Position numbers and translations under genes: made by a program | Notes under the pieces: generated by a model | The model's input: the letters and a program-made list of their open reading frames with translations, nothing else | Databases searched by the model: none | What the model was told of the DNA's origin: nothing | In this document: positions 1 to 20,289 of the stretch, piece by piece | How the letters are laid out: every line of letters starts with the position of its first letter | Position numbering within the stretch: the stretch's first letter is position 1 | Origin: Paguma larvata | Lineage: Eukaryota > Chordata > Mammalia > Carnivora > Viverridae | NCBI GenBank assembly: GCA_030068075.1 | Contig: CM057825.1 | Coordinates: 77,453,123-77,517,122, forward strand | DNA length: 64,000 bases | Reading direction: 5' to 3'

Positions 1-235
1 CAAATGTTTTCCCATTATCTAATATGGATCACCATCCTTCCAACCTCTGATAATTATTTTCTAATTACTTTCCAATTGTCCCCTAAACCAAAGCCATGTA
101 TTTTAGATTGTGTTGTGGATTGTCTTTTATTTTTCCCTTTGGCTAAAGCAATACTCCACTTCCGAATACCAATTCTGTATCCATCAGGATAGATTACATG
201 ACACTCATGTGCCAAATTATCTCTAAATTTCAGAG
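1..235. other. Unassigned AT-rich intergenic DNA
   Basis: I see no gene, clear repeat family or structured element. In human the gene upstream of RBM43 is NMI; none of its coding sequence is visible here. Confidence 0.4.
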
Positions 236-500
236 ACCAAAACACCAAATTTTACTCCTTGCTTGTGCTACATGTCTATGATGGGTCAACCAAGACAATG
301 CTCATGGTAAACACGCAGGGACCCAAGCTAACGGCAGCCACCATCTTTAACGCTGGGTGTCATGCCAGAGGAAAAAGAGCTTTGAAGGGTTTTGAAGTGG
401 TAATTAAATTCTTGGTCCAGAATGTCCCTTTCATTCACAACCAGAACTAAGTATATGGTCCCACCCAGCTGTAAAGGAGCTCGGATGTATAATCCTATCA
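236..500. repeat. Ancient interspersed repeat, same family as 3010-3325
   Basis: The segment has a 'lead-in, TACATGTCTATGATGGGTCA, degenerate body' arrangement that I recall from an old mammalian repeat whose copies begin 'GGTTTATTTCTTGCTCATGC'. The segment near 3010-3325 (GTTTTATTTCTTACTCACAT) looks like another copy. I cannot name the family without a library search. Confidence 0.35.
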
Positions 501-689
501 TAAGCTTGGAAGGCAGAAGACCAAAACTGTCCAGTGAATGGCATTAACGATATCTGGTTGGTATTGAAAAAACAAAAAAGATGCTCATTCTTGAAAGATA
601 CACAAAGTAAAATGAAGATAATAAAAATTGTGAAAAGTTCGCATCCACATAATGATAACATTTTTATGTCCTCCTTTCCAATTTTTTCC

Positions 690-977
690 CCCAACCATAT
701 ATCACATTTTATTTTGTGAACATACCCTATTTTTGGGGTTACTATTTCCCTGTTGTAGGATATTAAGATTGTTTCTAGTTTTTCACATTTACAAGTGCTA
801 TGATGTATATAAATACTTTTGCATCTTGTAATATAAGTCTTTCCTGCAGTTCTGATCCTATATCAAGGTGATAATTACTAGGTTCATAGGGTGAAGGATA
901 TAAGTTCTTTTAAGGATCTTGATGTGTATGGCTATAGTTGCTTTCAAGAAAGGCAGGCATTGGTCTATACTTTTATT
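690..977 (-). repeat. L1-like 3' fragment, antisense
   Basis: The text resembles the antisense of old L1 3' ends: phrases such as 'gtttctagtttttcacatttacaagtgctatgatg' style targets, low GC and no open frame. It is too diverged to subfamily-type. The SINE at 987 was inserted directly after it. Confidence 0.4.
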
Positions 978-986
978 AAAAGTGTA

Positions 987-1203
987 GGGGCATCTGGGTG
1001 GCTCTGTCAGTTAAGCATCCGACTTGGGCTCAGGTCATGATCTCACGGTTTGTGGGTTCGAGCCCTGCATCAGGTTATGTGCTGACAGCTCAGAGCTTGG
1101 AGCCTGCTTCAGATTCTGTGTATCTCTCTTTCTCTGCCCCTCCCCTGCTCCTGCTCTGTCTCTCTCTCTCAAAAATAAATATACATTAAAAGAAAACTTA
1201 AAA
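987..1203 (+). mobile_element. SINEC (Can-SINE)
   Basis: A tRNA-Lys-derived head, A and B box-like sequence, a CT-rich stretch and an A-rich tail are all present. It is flanked by the target-site duplication AAAAGTGTA at 978-986 and 1204-1212, which fixes the ends. It does not code for protein; the short open frames over it are head-sequence artefacts. Confidence 0.93.
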
Positions 1204-1589
1204 AAAAGTGTAATAAGCACTATTTCATTGCTCCTTTTCAGCACTGAGTGCTACTCCTTTAAAAGTGATTTTCTTTTTCTGTTATTTTTAGAAATCTTCA
1301 CAACGTATGCCACATCTTTTGAAATTAGATAATTAACAAGATAGAGGTGAAATGTTGGTAATGGGTTTTGTTTTTGCTTTTTGGTTTTTGGTATCACGAA
1401 TTAAAAATATCCAGGAAAATGTCAACCAGTTGATTTTATTTAAGCTATGATTCAGAGAGCAGTACAGTGAGATGGAAGGCCCCATAACTGGGGCTGTAAG
1501 GGATTAAAATATTTTTTTGGATGCAGTTTCAGTTATAAGCTGCTAGAATTATTTTGGCCACATTTGGAGTCAGGCTTCCTCAAGGATTG

Positions 1590-2110
1590 TTTGGCACTTT
1601 CAGGGAGGAAAAAATTTTCCTCAACGCTCCTAGAGGCCCTGGCTGGATCTGGAAATTAAACTGACGAAGCCAGATTAATAGGAGAAAAGCACAGAAATGT
1701 ATTTAGTATAACTTTTATGTGATACGGGAGCCTTCAAAAGGAGATGAAGGCCCAAGGAAATGATTAAACCTGAGTGTTTTTATGCTAAAGTTCATGAAGT
1801 GTATAGTCATAAAAAGTCAGAGGGTAGGACCTAGAGTGTTGGCTAAGTGTAGTCAACAAGGCCTGTTCATTCAAATTCCTTTCCATGTGCCTTTGTCTTT
1901 GAGCGTAAAGATGCTCCTTTCTTCTGGATACAGGGAGGAATGAGGGTTACATAAACCACATGGGGGTTTTATGACCTGCTTCAAGGGAATGTCAGAAAAT
2001 CCTTCTTGCTCATATCACTTCTCTTATCTTTCAGTTTGAAATATTCAGTATGCCAAGATGCCATATTTTGGGGTAGCATTTTCCTGAACCCTGTCAGCAC
2101 TTACAAGTTG
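1590..2110 (-). repeat. ERVL-type LTR, antisense
   Basis: Read on the - strand, this begins with an AACCCCAAAATATGGCA-like start (near 2090) and ends with the phrase TTAATCTGGCTTCGTCAG (near 1665) followed by 'CCAGGGCCTC..GAGGAAAATTTTTTCCTCC'. The same order of motifs occurs on the + strand at 27245-27812, so the two are copies of one LTR family. No internal viral genes accompany it. Confidence 0.6.
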
Positions 2111-2319
2111 GAATATTTGGAACATACAAGGTTAAGGGTCAGGTTCCATTGCACTCCTGGGTGGACCTGCATTCCTGACTCTAATCCTGGATCTCTCATT
2201 ATTCCCTGGAGAGGGTCCCAGCTTGGATCATGGTGCTTATATCCATTTACAGTGAGTCTTTGTTTCCACCTGCAGCCTAAGGTATCCCTTTTCTACTTTC
2301 TTTCTTCGTATGTTTGTCT

Positions 2320-2965
2320 TTTCTGCTTAAACAGAATTACACAATATATGACCTATCGTGTTTGTTTTTTTTTCATTTAGCATGACATTTTTGAGCTTCA
2401 TCTTAGTATTTCATACTTTTTTATTGCTGAATAGTATTACATTGTATATACTGCATTTTGTTTATCCTGCAAGCAATCAGTGGTCATATAGGTTATTTCT
2501 CCTTCTTGGTTATTATAGATATTTGTTGTTATGAACACCTGCAGTCTTAGTTTGGACATATGTTTTCATTTCTCGTGGGTAGTTATCTAGGAGTGAAATT
2601 TCTTGGTCATGGGGTAAATTTATGCTTAACTTTCTGAGAAACTGTTAAACTGTTTTAAAAGATGACTGTAACGTTTTACATTCCCGCCTGCAAGGTATGA
2701 GAGTTCTCATTTCTCTGTATTCTTGACAACATGTTATTGTCTTTTTGATTATAGCCATTTTAGTCAGTACCGAGTGGTATCTCGTTGTGGATTTGCATTT
2801 CTTTAATGACTAATGATGTTCGGTATATTTTCATGTTCATATTATCCATTCAAATATCTTCTTTAAAACTGTCTATTCAATTTTTGGTCCATTTTTTGAA
2901 TGGGTGGTCGTCTTATTTTTGCGTTGTAAGAGTTCTTCGTACCTTGTAAATACAATTCTTTTATT
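2320..2965 (-). repeat. L1 (L1M-like) 3' untranslated region, antisense
   Basis: The + strand carries the characteristic reverse complement of old L1 3' ends: 'ttattgctgaatagtatt', 'ggagtgaaatttcttggtca', 'acattcccgcctgcaa' and 'tcgttgtggatttgcatttc' style blocks in the expected order. It is degenerate, with no open reading frame. Confidence 0.75.
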
Positions 2966-3009
2966 AGATGTGTAATCTGCAAAAATTTTTTGGTGTTCTT
3001 GTATTGTAG

Positions 3010-3325
3010 TAGGATACATTAGAGTATGTTAGGTGATAGCGCTGAAAAAAAATTCAGTGGCTTAAAACATCAAAGTTTTATTTCTTACTCACATAAATTC
3101 TGTCATGGGTCCAGGCAACTCTCTAGTGCAGCTATGTTCTGCCTATTGGCTCAGTGATGCACATTTCCTTCAATGCATTCTTCTATGAGCACCAAGGCCA
3201 AGAAGATAGCATTGGAGGCTCTTATGCTGGCAATGGAATGCTTCCACCCAAATATGACACATATCAGTTCTCCTCACTTTCATTGGATGAATGAATGATA
3301 TGATCATGCCTAATCAAAGGGTTGG
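3010..3325. repeat. Ancient interspersed repeat
   Basis: Contains 'gtggcttaaaacatcaaagttttatttcttactcac' style sequence, then a CAATGCATTC/GACACATATCAGTTCTCCTC block typical of an old mammalian repeat whose name I cannot fix. See the partner at 236-500. Confidence 0.4.
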
Positions 3326-3339
3326 GAAGGGCAATCCCT

Positions 3340-3820
3340 CCAGGTACCTGAATTGAGAAGAACAAGAACATTGGTGAGCTGTACTATGGCTACCATGTGG
3401 GAGGAGACAAGTGAGAAAAAATAAACAAATATTTTTAGAAATATAAATGGTGATGCTACTAAGAGGGAATTACAGGGTGACAGAATAACAATTGATGGGG
3501 GTTGGGGGGCAGAGGGAGACACAAATTTAGAGTGAGTAATCAGAAACAGTCTCTCTGAAGAGGGGTCATTTGAGCTAAGGCTCTAGTCACAGCAAAGAGC
3601 CAGTAAAGTGAAGATCAGGGAGGAGCTATCCAGGCCTAGACAAAGAACCAAGACCAAGAAAAGGCCCCCAGCTAGAGGCTTGTTGAATGCTCAGAACAGA
3701 GGGAGTGACGACAGTGAGTGCCAGGCCATCTGGCCAGAGAAAGCAGATCAAGGCCATTTTGGTTTCCTGGTGAGAAATGTAAATTCTATTCAAAGTGCAA
3801 TGGGGAATTTAAAGTAAAAG
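3340..3820 (+). repeat. L2-like fragment
   Basis: Phrases such as 'ctctctgaagaggggtcatttgagctaaggc' and 'gaacagagggagtgacgacagtgag' match the order of blocks in the L2 3' region (vesicle of 'TGAAGAGGTGACATTTGAGC...'). The 69-codon open frame at 3608-3817 is inside this repeat and is not a gene. Confidence 0.55.
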
Positions 3821-4392
3821 AATTAATAAAAAATGAAACAAACCTACAGTATTAGAAAATAAAGTGCATTGAGAAAACAATCAAGTGTTTATATGGGGAA
3901 CAAACCTGATTTACATTAAAAAAAATCATCCAGTATGTGGTATCCAGAATGAATTGAAAGAGAACAAGGCAGAATGAGAACTTGATCTGGCTGGTGAAGA
4001 TGGGTTTGGAGAGAGTATGTGGTTTATGCGATGCAGTAACAGAGCTTGGGAAAAGAGAAATCACTGAAGACAAGCGAGCCATGAGCCCGGTCTTGTGTGT
4101 GGGTATTTCTACTCTTTACTGAGACAGAAGAAAGGGTGGAAGGAGAGCCTTAGTTGGCCTCGTTGAATTTCACATGCTTCATAGACTTTCAAGCAGGCAT
4201 TTAGGTATAGGAATCTGAAGATAAAGTCTAAGTTGGGGAATTACATATAGATCTACTTCATTCTGTTTTAAAATCTTCATAGCCTTAGGCTTTCTAGATA
4301 TGCCAGAGGCTGTATACTAAATAGCTCTATTCATGGATTAACCAAGTGAAAAAAACTTTCCTTAAAAAAAGTGCTTATTTATTTTATTTATT

Positions 4393-4614
4393 TTTTTAAA
4401 AAAATCTTTTTAACGTTTATTTATTTTTGAGAGACATAGAGACAGAGCATGAACAGGGGAAGGGCAGAGAGAGAGGGAGACACAGAATCCGAAGCAGGCT
4501 CCAGGCTCCGAGCCATCAGCACAGAGCCCAACACGGGGCTCGAACTCATGAACCATGAGACCATGACCTGAGCCGAAGTTGGCCGTTCAACCGACTGAGC
4601 CACCCAGGCGCCCC
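4393..4614 (-). mobile_element. SINEC, antisense (first of a tandem pair)
   Basis: Reverse-complement SINEC: T-rich start, GAGA-rich middle, and the head ending GAGCCACCCAGGCGCCCC at 4614. It abuts a second antisense copy at 4615 with only the T/A-rich tail between them. Confidence 0.9.
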
Positions 4615-4825
4615 TATTTATTTATTTTTGAGAGAGAGCACTAGCAGGGGAGGGGCAGAGAGAGGTGTGTGTGTGGTGGGGTGGGATAGAGACTCCCAAA
4701 GCGAAGTGGGCTCCAGGCTGGGAACTGTCAGCTCAGAGCCCCACGCAGGGTTTGAACTCAGGAGCTGTGAGATCATGACCTGAGCCAAGTGGGACACTTA
4801 ACTGACTGAGCCACCCAGGCACCCC
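4615..4825 (-). mobile_element. SINEC, antisense (second of a tandem pair)
   Basis: A second antisense copy directly adjoining the first, ending in ...CCACCCAGGCACCCC. One was evidently inserted into the A-tail of the other. It contains a small GTGTGTGTGG stretch. Confidence 0.9.
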
Positions 4826-4849
4826 TGGAGTGAAAATAACTTTAAAAAA

Positions 4850-5160
4850 ATTACACATAAGCAATGCACAATTGAAATTTGTGTACCATATCTTACACTT
4901 GTGCACTATAATCTCAGTTCTAAAAGTGCAACCGCCAAGTGTAAGGATATGTGCATTTTTCACACTTTTCACTTTACATTTTGAAAGGGGCCAAAATCCT
5001 TAGAAATGTTTTCACCTGTCTATGCTTGCAGCAACAGGAATGCTTCCTCACACTCTGGCTAACGCTGGGTATTACTGCCCTTTTTAGTTGTTACCAACCT
5101 CATAGTGGAAACAAGGGATGTCATTAGAATTTCAATTTATATTTCTTTCCTTCGGAGTGG
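4850..5160 (-). repeat. L1-like 3' fragment, antisense
   Basis: 'gcttgcagcaacaggaatgct', 'ctaacgctgggtattac' and 'aatttcaatttatatttctttcc' recall reverse-complemented L1 3' sequence. It lies immediately upstream of the CpG island, so it marks the start of the RBM43 promoter region. Confidence 0.5.
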
Positions 5161-5560
5161 CACCGAGCTTCCCATTTATGTAGATTGCTCGTGTTCCCCT
5201 AGGTGCGAGACTCTGAAGTCCGAAGGGCGTGTGCTAGACGGTGAGCTCTAGGTTGACAGGGACCAAGCGCGTTTCGACCCGTGCCCTGTGCACCGGCGGC
5301 CGGCCCTGGGCTGGCTGGGAGAAACAGGTGTGGTCGGGTGAAGAGTCCCACGAATGGGGAGCCGGGGGTGCAGAAAGGGCGGTCCAGATCCCACTGAGCA
5401 CCGGACAGACACGGCAGCGGGAGAAGCCCCGAAGTACTGCCGGGGATTCCTTCTGGCCCCTCTCCAGCGTGGTTTCCAAAGTTGTGGAACTACAGAGGCG
5501 GCAGCCCTCCCCCAGGTCTGAGCTTCCACCCAGAGGCCAAGAGGCGCAGAGCAGCGGCAT

Positions 5561-5582
5561 GGGGCGGGGGCGGGGGCGGGAG
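5561..5582 (+). promoter_or_regulatory. Tandem GC boxes (Sp/KLF-type sites)
   Basis: Three overlapping GGGGCGGGG-like boxes lie about 150 bp upstream of the RBM43 start codon. Sp1/KLF proteins commonly bind such boxes in TATA-less promoters. Seen directly as sequence; binding is inferred. Confidence 0.65.
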
Positions 5583-5638
5583 CGGGGTGGGGGCGTTCTT
5601 TTTTCACGGCGTCTCCAGGCTAGCGTCAACAAAGAACC

Positions 5639-5650
5639 GAAAGCAAAACT
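5639..5650 (+). promoter_or_regulatory. ISRE/IRF-like motif
   Basis: GAAAGCAAAACT is one base away from the GAAANNGAAACT interferon-stimulated response element, about 80 bp upstream of the ATG. The neighbouring gene NMI is interferon-inducible in mammals, so an IRF or ISGF3 site here would be sensible. A single near-match could also arise by chance. Confidence 0.4.
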
Positions 5651-5730
5651 CGTCTGCCCGCCAGCCTCGGGGCCTGCGCTCTACTAGATTTGGGCCTTGC
5701 AGGCAGCAGAAGGCGCGTCTCTTCTCCGCC

Positions 5731-15252
<9,522 letters not shown>

Positions 15253-15264
15253 GTAATAAAATCT

Positions 15265-15485
15265 CAGCAACAATAATGACAGTGGCAGTCGCTCTCCCTT
15301 ACTGAGGAGCGGCGATGCTGTGTATGACGCCAGCTTTACACACATTATGTCATTTAATCCTTGCAACCTTCCTTCACTGTTGGCATGGCTATCCTCCTGT
15401 TCTGGGGGAAGAACCTAGGATTTGGAGAGGTTAAAACATTTGTCCGGAGTTATCCAGCAGGCAAAGAATGGGGTTAAACTTGGCC
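15265..15485 (+). repeat. MIR element in the RBM43 3' region
   Basis: Block order 'cagctttacacacattatgtcatttaatccttgcaaccttcc', 'ggtatggctatcc' and 'atccagcaggcaaagaatggggttaaacttggcctatctgactacaaag' is that of MIR. If transcribed as 3' UTR it adds ancient repeat sequence to the RBM43 message. Confidence 0.75.
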
Positions 15486-16189
15486 TATCTGACTACAAAG
15501 ATAATATCTAAGTCTTAAAACTTTGAAAAAAAAAATCTCATTAAACTTGGAAGGAATCTCACTTTCCCTGCAACCCCAAATTCTTAGAGATAGAAGTAGT
15601 GTTAATTCTACCAGAGAAGAAGTTTGGATGAATTACGCCATTGGCAATTCCTTAGCATTACGAAGTTTGTGTTTACTCCAGACAGAATGCTGGCAAAACT
15701 CACTTGAGAAGCTACTTAGATGGAGAGTATTTCTGAAGCAGGTAATCATTACTTGACTAAATCCCATTGGTACTGGGGTTTATGGACGTTTTTATTGTTG
15801 CCTGTTTAGCCTAAGGGCATACACAAAATATTGGTCCTGGTAGAATTATGAAGAATTACAAAGTATAGTGTCTTCTTTCTCTATTGCCTCCTTTATTTTA
15901 TAATTTTATTGTTAGAGTAATAACATTTGAGTAATAAAATCATGGGTATTTCCTTAAAGGTGACAGAAGGGAACCCAGAGTTTGTAAATTATTTGGTTGT
16001 CTACCAAAAACCAAGTTTTAAGTTCCTGGGGCATATTATCCTAGGATGATAAAATGTCATGTTTCTTGCTCATCTCAAAGTAAACAAATGTGTTTGTGGT
16101 GATGTAGATCGAAAGAGAAGCACAAGACAAATCTTCTATATGTTTTCATTTTTCTTAGCCATCTAAATCCAAAGTATTTCCATTCTTAT

Positions 16190-16408
16190 TTAAAAAATTT
16201 TTTTAAGTTTATTTTTTAGAGAGAGAGAGAGAGAGAGGAGAACAGCGAGTGTGCATGAGGGGCACAAAAAGAGAATCCCAAGCAGGTTCTACACTGTCAG
16301 AGCCTGCTTGGGACCCGATGTGGGACTCAAACTTATAAACCATGAGATCATGACCTGAGATGAAATCAAGAGTCAGAGGCTTAACTTACTGAACCACCCA
16401 GGCACCCT
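16190..16408 (-). mobile_element. SINEC, antisense
   Basis: Flanked by TATTTCCATTCTTA / TATTTCCATCTTTT, which agree closely. Contains a GAGAGAGAGAG run and the antisense head CCACCCAGGCACCC. Confidence 0.9.
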
Positions 16409-16539
16409 GTATTTCCATCTTTTAAAATACGCTATATTTCATTGTTGTTTTTGTCAATGAGAAATTGCTCTTTATATCAAGTACCCAATAAGATGTCTTT
16501 AAATTTAAAAAGTGCTTCATTTTTATTTTGCTCCTAGGA

Positions 16540-17282
16540 GTTTGTCTCAGTCTGGGTCCAGTCAGGAGAGAGAAGGCACACAGTAATATGAAGAGGCAAA
16601 GTTTATATTAAAAAAAATGTTAACTATAATAGGGGATTGGAATAATGAGAGATTGGCTAGTAAGAAATAAAGAGACTCTATAAAATATAGGAATAGCAGA
16701 TATAAGAAGGGTTTAGGTAGAATACCATGGAAGAGTCCCCCACCTCCCATCCCAGGACTGAGACCTTGCTGGAGGGTTTGTGCCAGAGGATCTTGCTGGA
16801 AATCCATCCTCTGGATTGCTGGAGGAATCTGTTCAGAGGAAGTGTCTCACCAGAGACATTCCATTACAAAATGCGTTAGAGTAGCTGGGGGAACCCGCCA
16901 GTAGCTGGATGTTCCTGGCCACCATACACCATGCCACGCTGGGGAGGCCTTGTGTGCTGGCATCTGGGCACTGGAGAAGCTGTCCATGCTGCATGAACTT
17001 GATGCTGGAGAAGCCGCCCATGCCAAAGACATCGAGTATTGGGGGAAAGTTTCTTCTGCAGAAAACCTGGATCCCTAATAGCCTGCCAACTGAACATGTT
17101 AAAGTAGGAACTTTTGTCCTGCAGTGTCTCTCCAGCGCCCTCTACTGAGAAAACAACATCCTATCGGCTACAGAGGAAAAACATTTAAGGTTTCCTGATC
17201 CATTTTCACAGAGAAGGCACATAGGATGAATTGAAAGCAGAGTCAATAAATTGATAACTGGCAGAGTTTAATTAGATACCTA
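16540..17282 (-). repeat. L1 5' UTR-like repeat (tentative)
   Basis: The right part, 'tctccagcgccctctactgagaaaacaaca' and 'gcagagtcaataaattgataactggca', matches blocks I recall from old L1M 5' regions. The left part contains several short tandem-like variants (CCTGGGGAGG/GCATCTGGGCACTGG). Several small overlapping open frames here are artefacts. It carries a CTCF-like motif at 17131-17150. Confidence 0.5.
17131..17150 (-). promoter_or_regulatory. CTCF-like motif, reverse orientation
   Basis: On the - strand the sequence reads CAGTAGAGGGCGCTGG, which fits the CTCF core CCASYAGRKGGCRSY well. It sits inside an L1 5'-type repeat; repeat-borne CTCF sites are known. Occupancy is not shown. Confidence 0.55.
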
Positions 17283-18956
17283 CTAAGGCTTTCTTATTAT
17301 CAAAATTTAAAACCAATAGTCTTTTTTTTAAGGAGATAGAAATTTATTGATTCCACCACAAGGGTGCGCAAGGGAGCTGTAGTGTAGGCAAGACAGCAGA
17401 AGAGAGGCTATCTGTATTATTTAATACCAATAGAATTGTCTTTAAACAATGAACTGGATTAGAAAAATGATGCTTGTTTCATAATCTGATAGACTTTGAT
17501 CTATAAGTATGGATATAGCATCTTCTGCTTGAGGAGATTATGTATTTCAGATGTTTTTACATATTGCTGTGGATCTTAGAGTTAAACAGCACTTTCCTTA
17601 TAATATGCTAGTTGTGTAACCAATTTCTATCTTTAATAAAAACTGACATTTATTTTCCAAAGTGGTAGTAGTGACTTACTAAAATTTATTTTTGAGGGCT
17701 AGTGACCTCCAGGCAGAGGGTGTGAATTCCATCTTGTCAGGCCTAATCCCTGTTGTATGCCTTCCACTGGGAGAAAAACCTATCATTTAATTAGGTAATA
17801 AGCTGATACTTTTCAGAGAGGCTGCAGATCATGAAGAGAGACATTATCCAGGAGCTTCAGATCAAGACGGACAAAGGAGAAGAATGGGAGAAAGGGTTCG
17901 GAGGTATTTGGGTAAGAAATGCATTCAGGGAATCTTGTTGAGCTCATCGTCTGGGATGACGCTTTTCCTGGGTCCTGGAGACAATAGTGGGTTGTAAGAC
18001 AGCTGTGTTCACTAATTTCTTAGAAGTCACTGCTCAGTCTGGGAGAGAAGGCAAACAAGCCGTTACCTTAGTGCTTACTGTAGAAGTAGTTGGGATCGGG
18101 TAGAGGGGGTGTCAGTTCTTACCTAGGATATGTTAATAATTTTCAAATTATTAGCATAATTTTCATAAAAAAGATAGTGAGCGTGTGTCAAAGTTTTATT
18201 TACCTTATTATTGAGTAAACTAGCAGAATGACAATACTGGTTCAAAAAGAATATGAGTAATAGAATTTAAAAATCAGTAGGAAAGCATGTTAATAAAGAT
18301 TGCTAAAGTAGAAACAAAGCTGATTAATGTTCAATAGTGCTATAAAGCTGTGATTTTGGGGATTGTTTTCTCTGCTCAACAGAAAAATAATCACACTTTA
18401 TCGTGTTTTTTTTTTTTTAGAAGTTAAAATTCTAACTGTACAGGGTTGTAAAATGTCAATGCCCTAATCAATGTGGTGATTAAATGAAACAAAGTTATGT
18501 TCCCCAGAAGAGATGACCCACAAGTGGGCTTATTGGAGCATGTCTAGCAAGGCATTAAAGGGTCACATAATTATTTTTTGCCTTATTTCTGTGTTTTGAG
18601 TAGTTTTCTTTAATAAGGGTCAGAAGAAGCTTCCCAGAGGTTAAGAGCTGATGGATGGGTGTTAGCCCAAGCTAACAGGAGGGAGGGCAAAAAGGCACTT
18701 GGTTTGGTAGATGAACACCAAGTTTAGGGACGGCCGACTTTTGACAGCTTAGTTTTTACAGATTTTACTTGATGGACAAGATTTCCTTGATTTTTCATAA
18801 GAGAGCCACACATACAAATGTCTAATATCCTTTGTGAATTTCTTCATATAAGCCATGTCGGTGACAATGTGTGGAGTTTCCAAAAGACAGTAGTTTAAGA
18901 AACTTAACTACCCTGCCTAACTTTCATTACTCTAAGGCCACTTCCTGCTATAAATA
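17283..18956. other. Unassigned intergenic DNA
   Basis: AT-rich, without recognised genes. Contains a low-complexity run of T at 18408-18418 and a purine-rich stretch at 18650-18690. Part of it may be old repeat, but I cannot name one. Confidence 0.35.
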
Positions 18957-18971
18957 CTGGCCTATGAAATT

Positions 18972-19187
18972 TTTTTTTTTTTATGTTTTCATTTATTTTT
19001 GAGAGCAGGAGAGACAAAGCATGAGTGGGGGAGGGTCAGAGAGAGAGAGGGAGACACAGAATCTGAAGCAGGCTCCGGGCTCTGAGCTGTCAGCACAAAG
19101 CCCGACGTGGGGCTCGAACTCACAGACTGTGAGATCATGACCTGAGCTGAAGTCGGACACTTAACCGATTGAGCCACCCAGGCGCCC
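18972..19187 (-). mobile_element. SINEC, antisense
   Basis: Target-site duplication CTGGCCTATGAAATT at 18957-18971 and 19188-19202. Long T run at its start is the A-tail reversed. Confidence 0.95.
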
Positions 19188-19560
19188 CTGGCCTATGAAA
19201 TTAAAAAGCCTTTCAACTCCGGGGGGCTCTCTTCCATATTCTCCACTGACCCCTTCTCTCTCATTTTGTACTTCTTCCTAACTGAGTGACTCTGGGAAAT
19301 TTCCTTATCCCTTTAGCTTCAGTGTTCTCAGCTATTATTGTGAGCATTTAAAAATCATGGTAAGTAATAAATATTCAAAAATAGTAGTTATTATTCTAAG
19401 AACTTGATGGCATCAAAACCCCACAGAAAGCTCCCTCTGCTTGGAATGCCTCATCTCAGGGCTGGCACCAACATGTTACTGAAGCTAGAAAACCAAGAGT
19501 TGTTCAGACTTCTTCCCCTTCTCTCTACTACCTTAGATCAGGGTTATGTCATTTCTTGCA

Positions 19561-20012
19561 TGGTTTAGTGGGTCGAATAGTATCCCCTCAAAGTTCGTGT
19601 CTATCTGGAACCTTCGAATGTAACCTTATTTGGAAATAGGGTCTTTGTAGTTGTGAGTAGATAAGATGACATCGTGCTGATTGGAGTGAGGCCTCACCCC
19701 TAGGACTGTTGTCCTTATAAGAAATGGAGAGGACACAGAGACTCAGAGGAGACAGAGGAAATGTTATTTGTCAATGGAGGCAGAGGGTGGGCTGGTGTAG
19801 CTATAAGCCAAGGAATGCCAAGGATGTCTGGGAACCACCAGGAACTGGAAGAGGCAAGAAGAATTCTTCTGGAGTCTTCAAATGGAGCACAATGTTGCCA
19901 TCACCTTGGTTTTAGACTTCTGGCCTCCAGAATTGTGAAAGAATAAATTTCTGTTGTTTTAAGCCACCAACTTTGCGGTAATTTGTTATGGTGGCTCTAA
20001 GAAACCAATACA
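19561..20012 (+). repeat. MLT1-type (MaLR) LTR
   Basis: The LTR begins near 'tggtttagtgggtcgaatag', contains 'aaccttatttggaaatagggtctttgtag' and ends 'gaataaatttctgttgttttaagccaccaactttgcggtaatttgttatggtggc', the typical MLT1 end before CA. Open frames 19724-19915 and 19761-19946 are inside it. No internal viral sequence is attached, so it looks like a solo LTR. Confidence 0.8.
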
Positions 20013-20119
20013 CAAGGATTTTTTCAAATAAGTTCCTGAGAGCCTCTGATTCTTATAGTTGGTTTCGGTGGGGGGCCCCTTTTGTGTACTCTGCACCCGC
20101 CTCTCTTGTGATAGCATTT

Positions 20120-20285
20120 CACAGTATGTTTAGTTTGTTGTTTTCTTATCTTCCTTTTCCATTATTGGTCTCCTTGAGGCCAGGAATTTTGTCTTTTTGT
20201 ACGTTATTTATCCTCTGTTTGTAACAGTGCCTGGCACATAGTAGACATTCCACAAATTGGAATTTGAAACATATGAACAATTTTT
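20120..20285 (+). repeat. L2 3' end
   Basis: 'ctccttgaggccaggaattttgtctttttgtacgttatttatcctctgtttgtaacagtgcctggcacatagtag' matches the sense strand of the L2 3' terminus. Confidence 0.75.
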
Positions 20286-20289
20286 GTGC

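Larger units (their letters stand above)
15253..17282 (+). other. RBM43 3' untranslated / downstream region
   Basis: Candidate polyadenylation signals (AATAAA) lie at 15255-15260, directly after the stop, at about 15933-15938 and at about 17635. The first seems too close to the stop to be the main site. The real end cannot be decided from sequence. The region includes a MIR (15265-15480), a 78-codon open frame at 15523-15756, a SINEC and an L1 5'-type repeat. Confidence 0.5.

Noticed and set aside
998..1332. Small frames beginning MAQSVERPTSAQVMIS-like and variants in many places
   Set aside because: They are translations of the SINEC head on either strand, repeated at about ten sites, not genes.
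16833..17148. Five overlapping frames (+ and -) in the L1 5'-like repeat
   Set aside because: All fall in a single repeat; no consistent frame.
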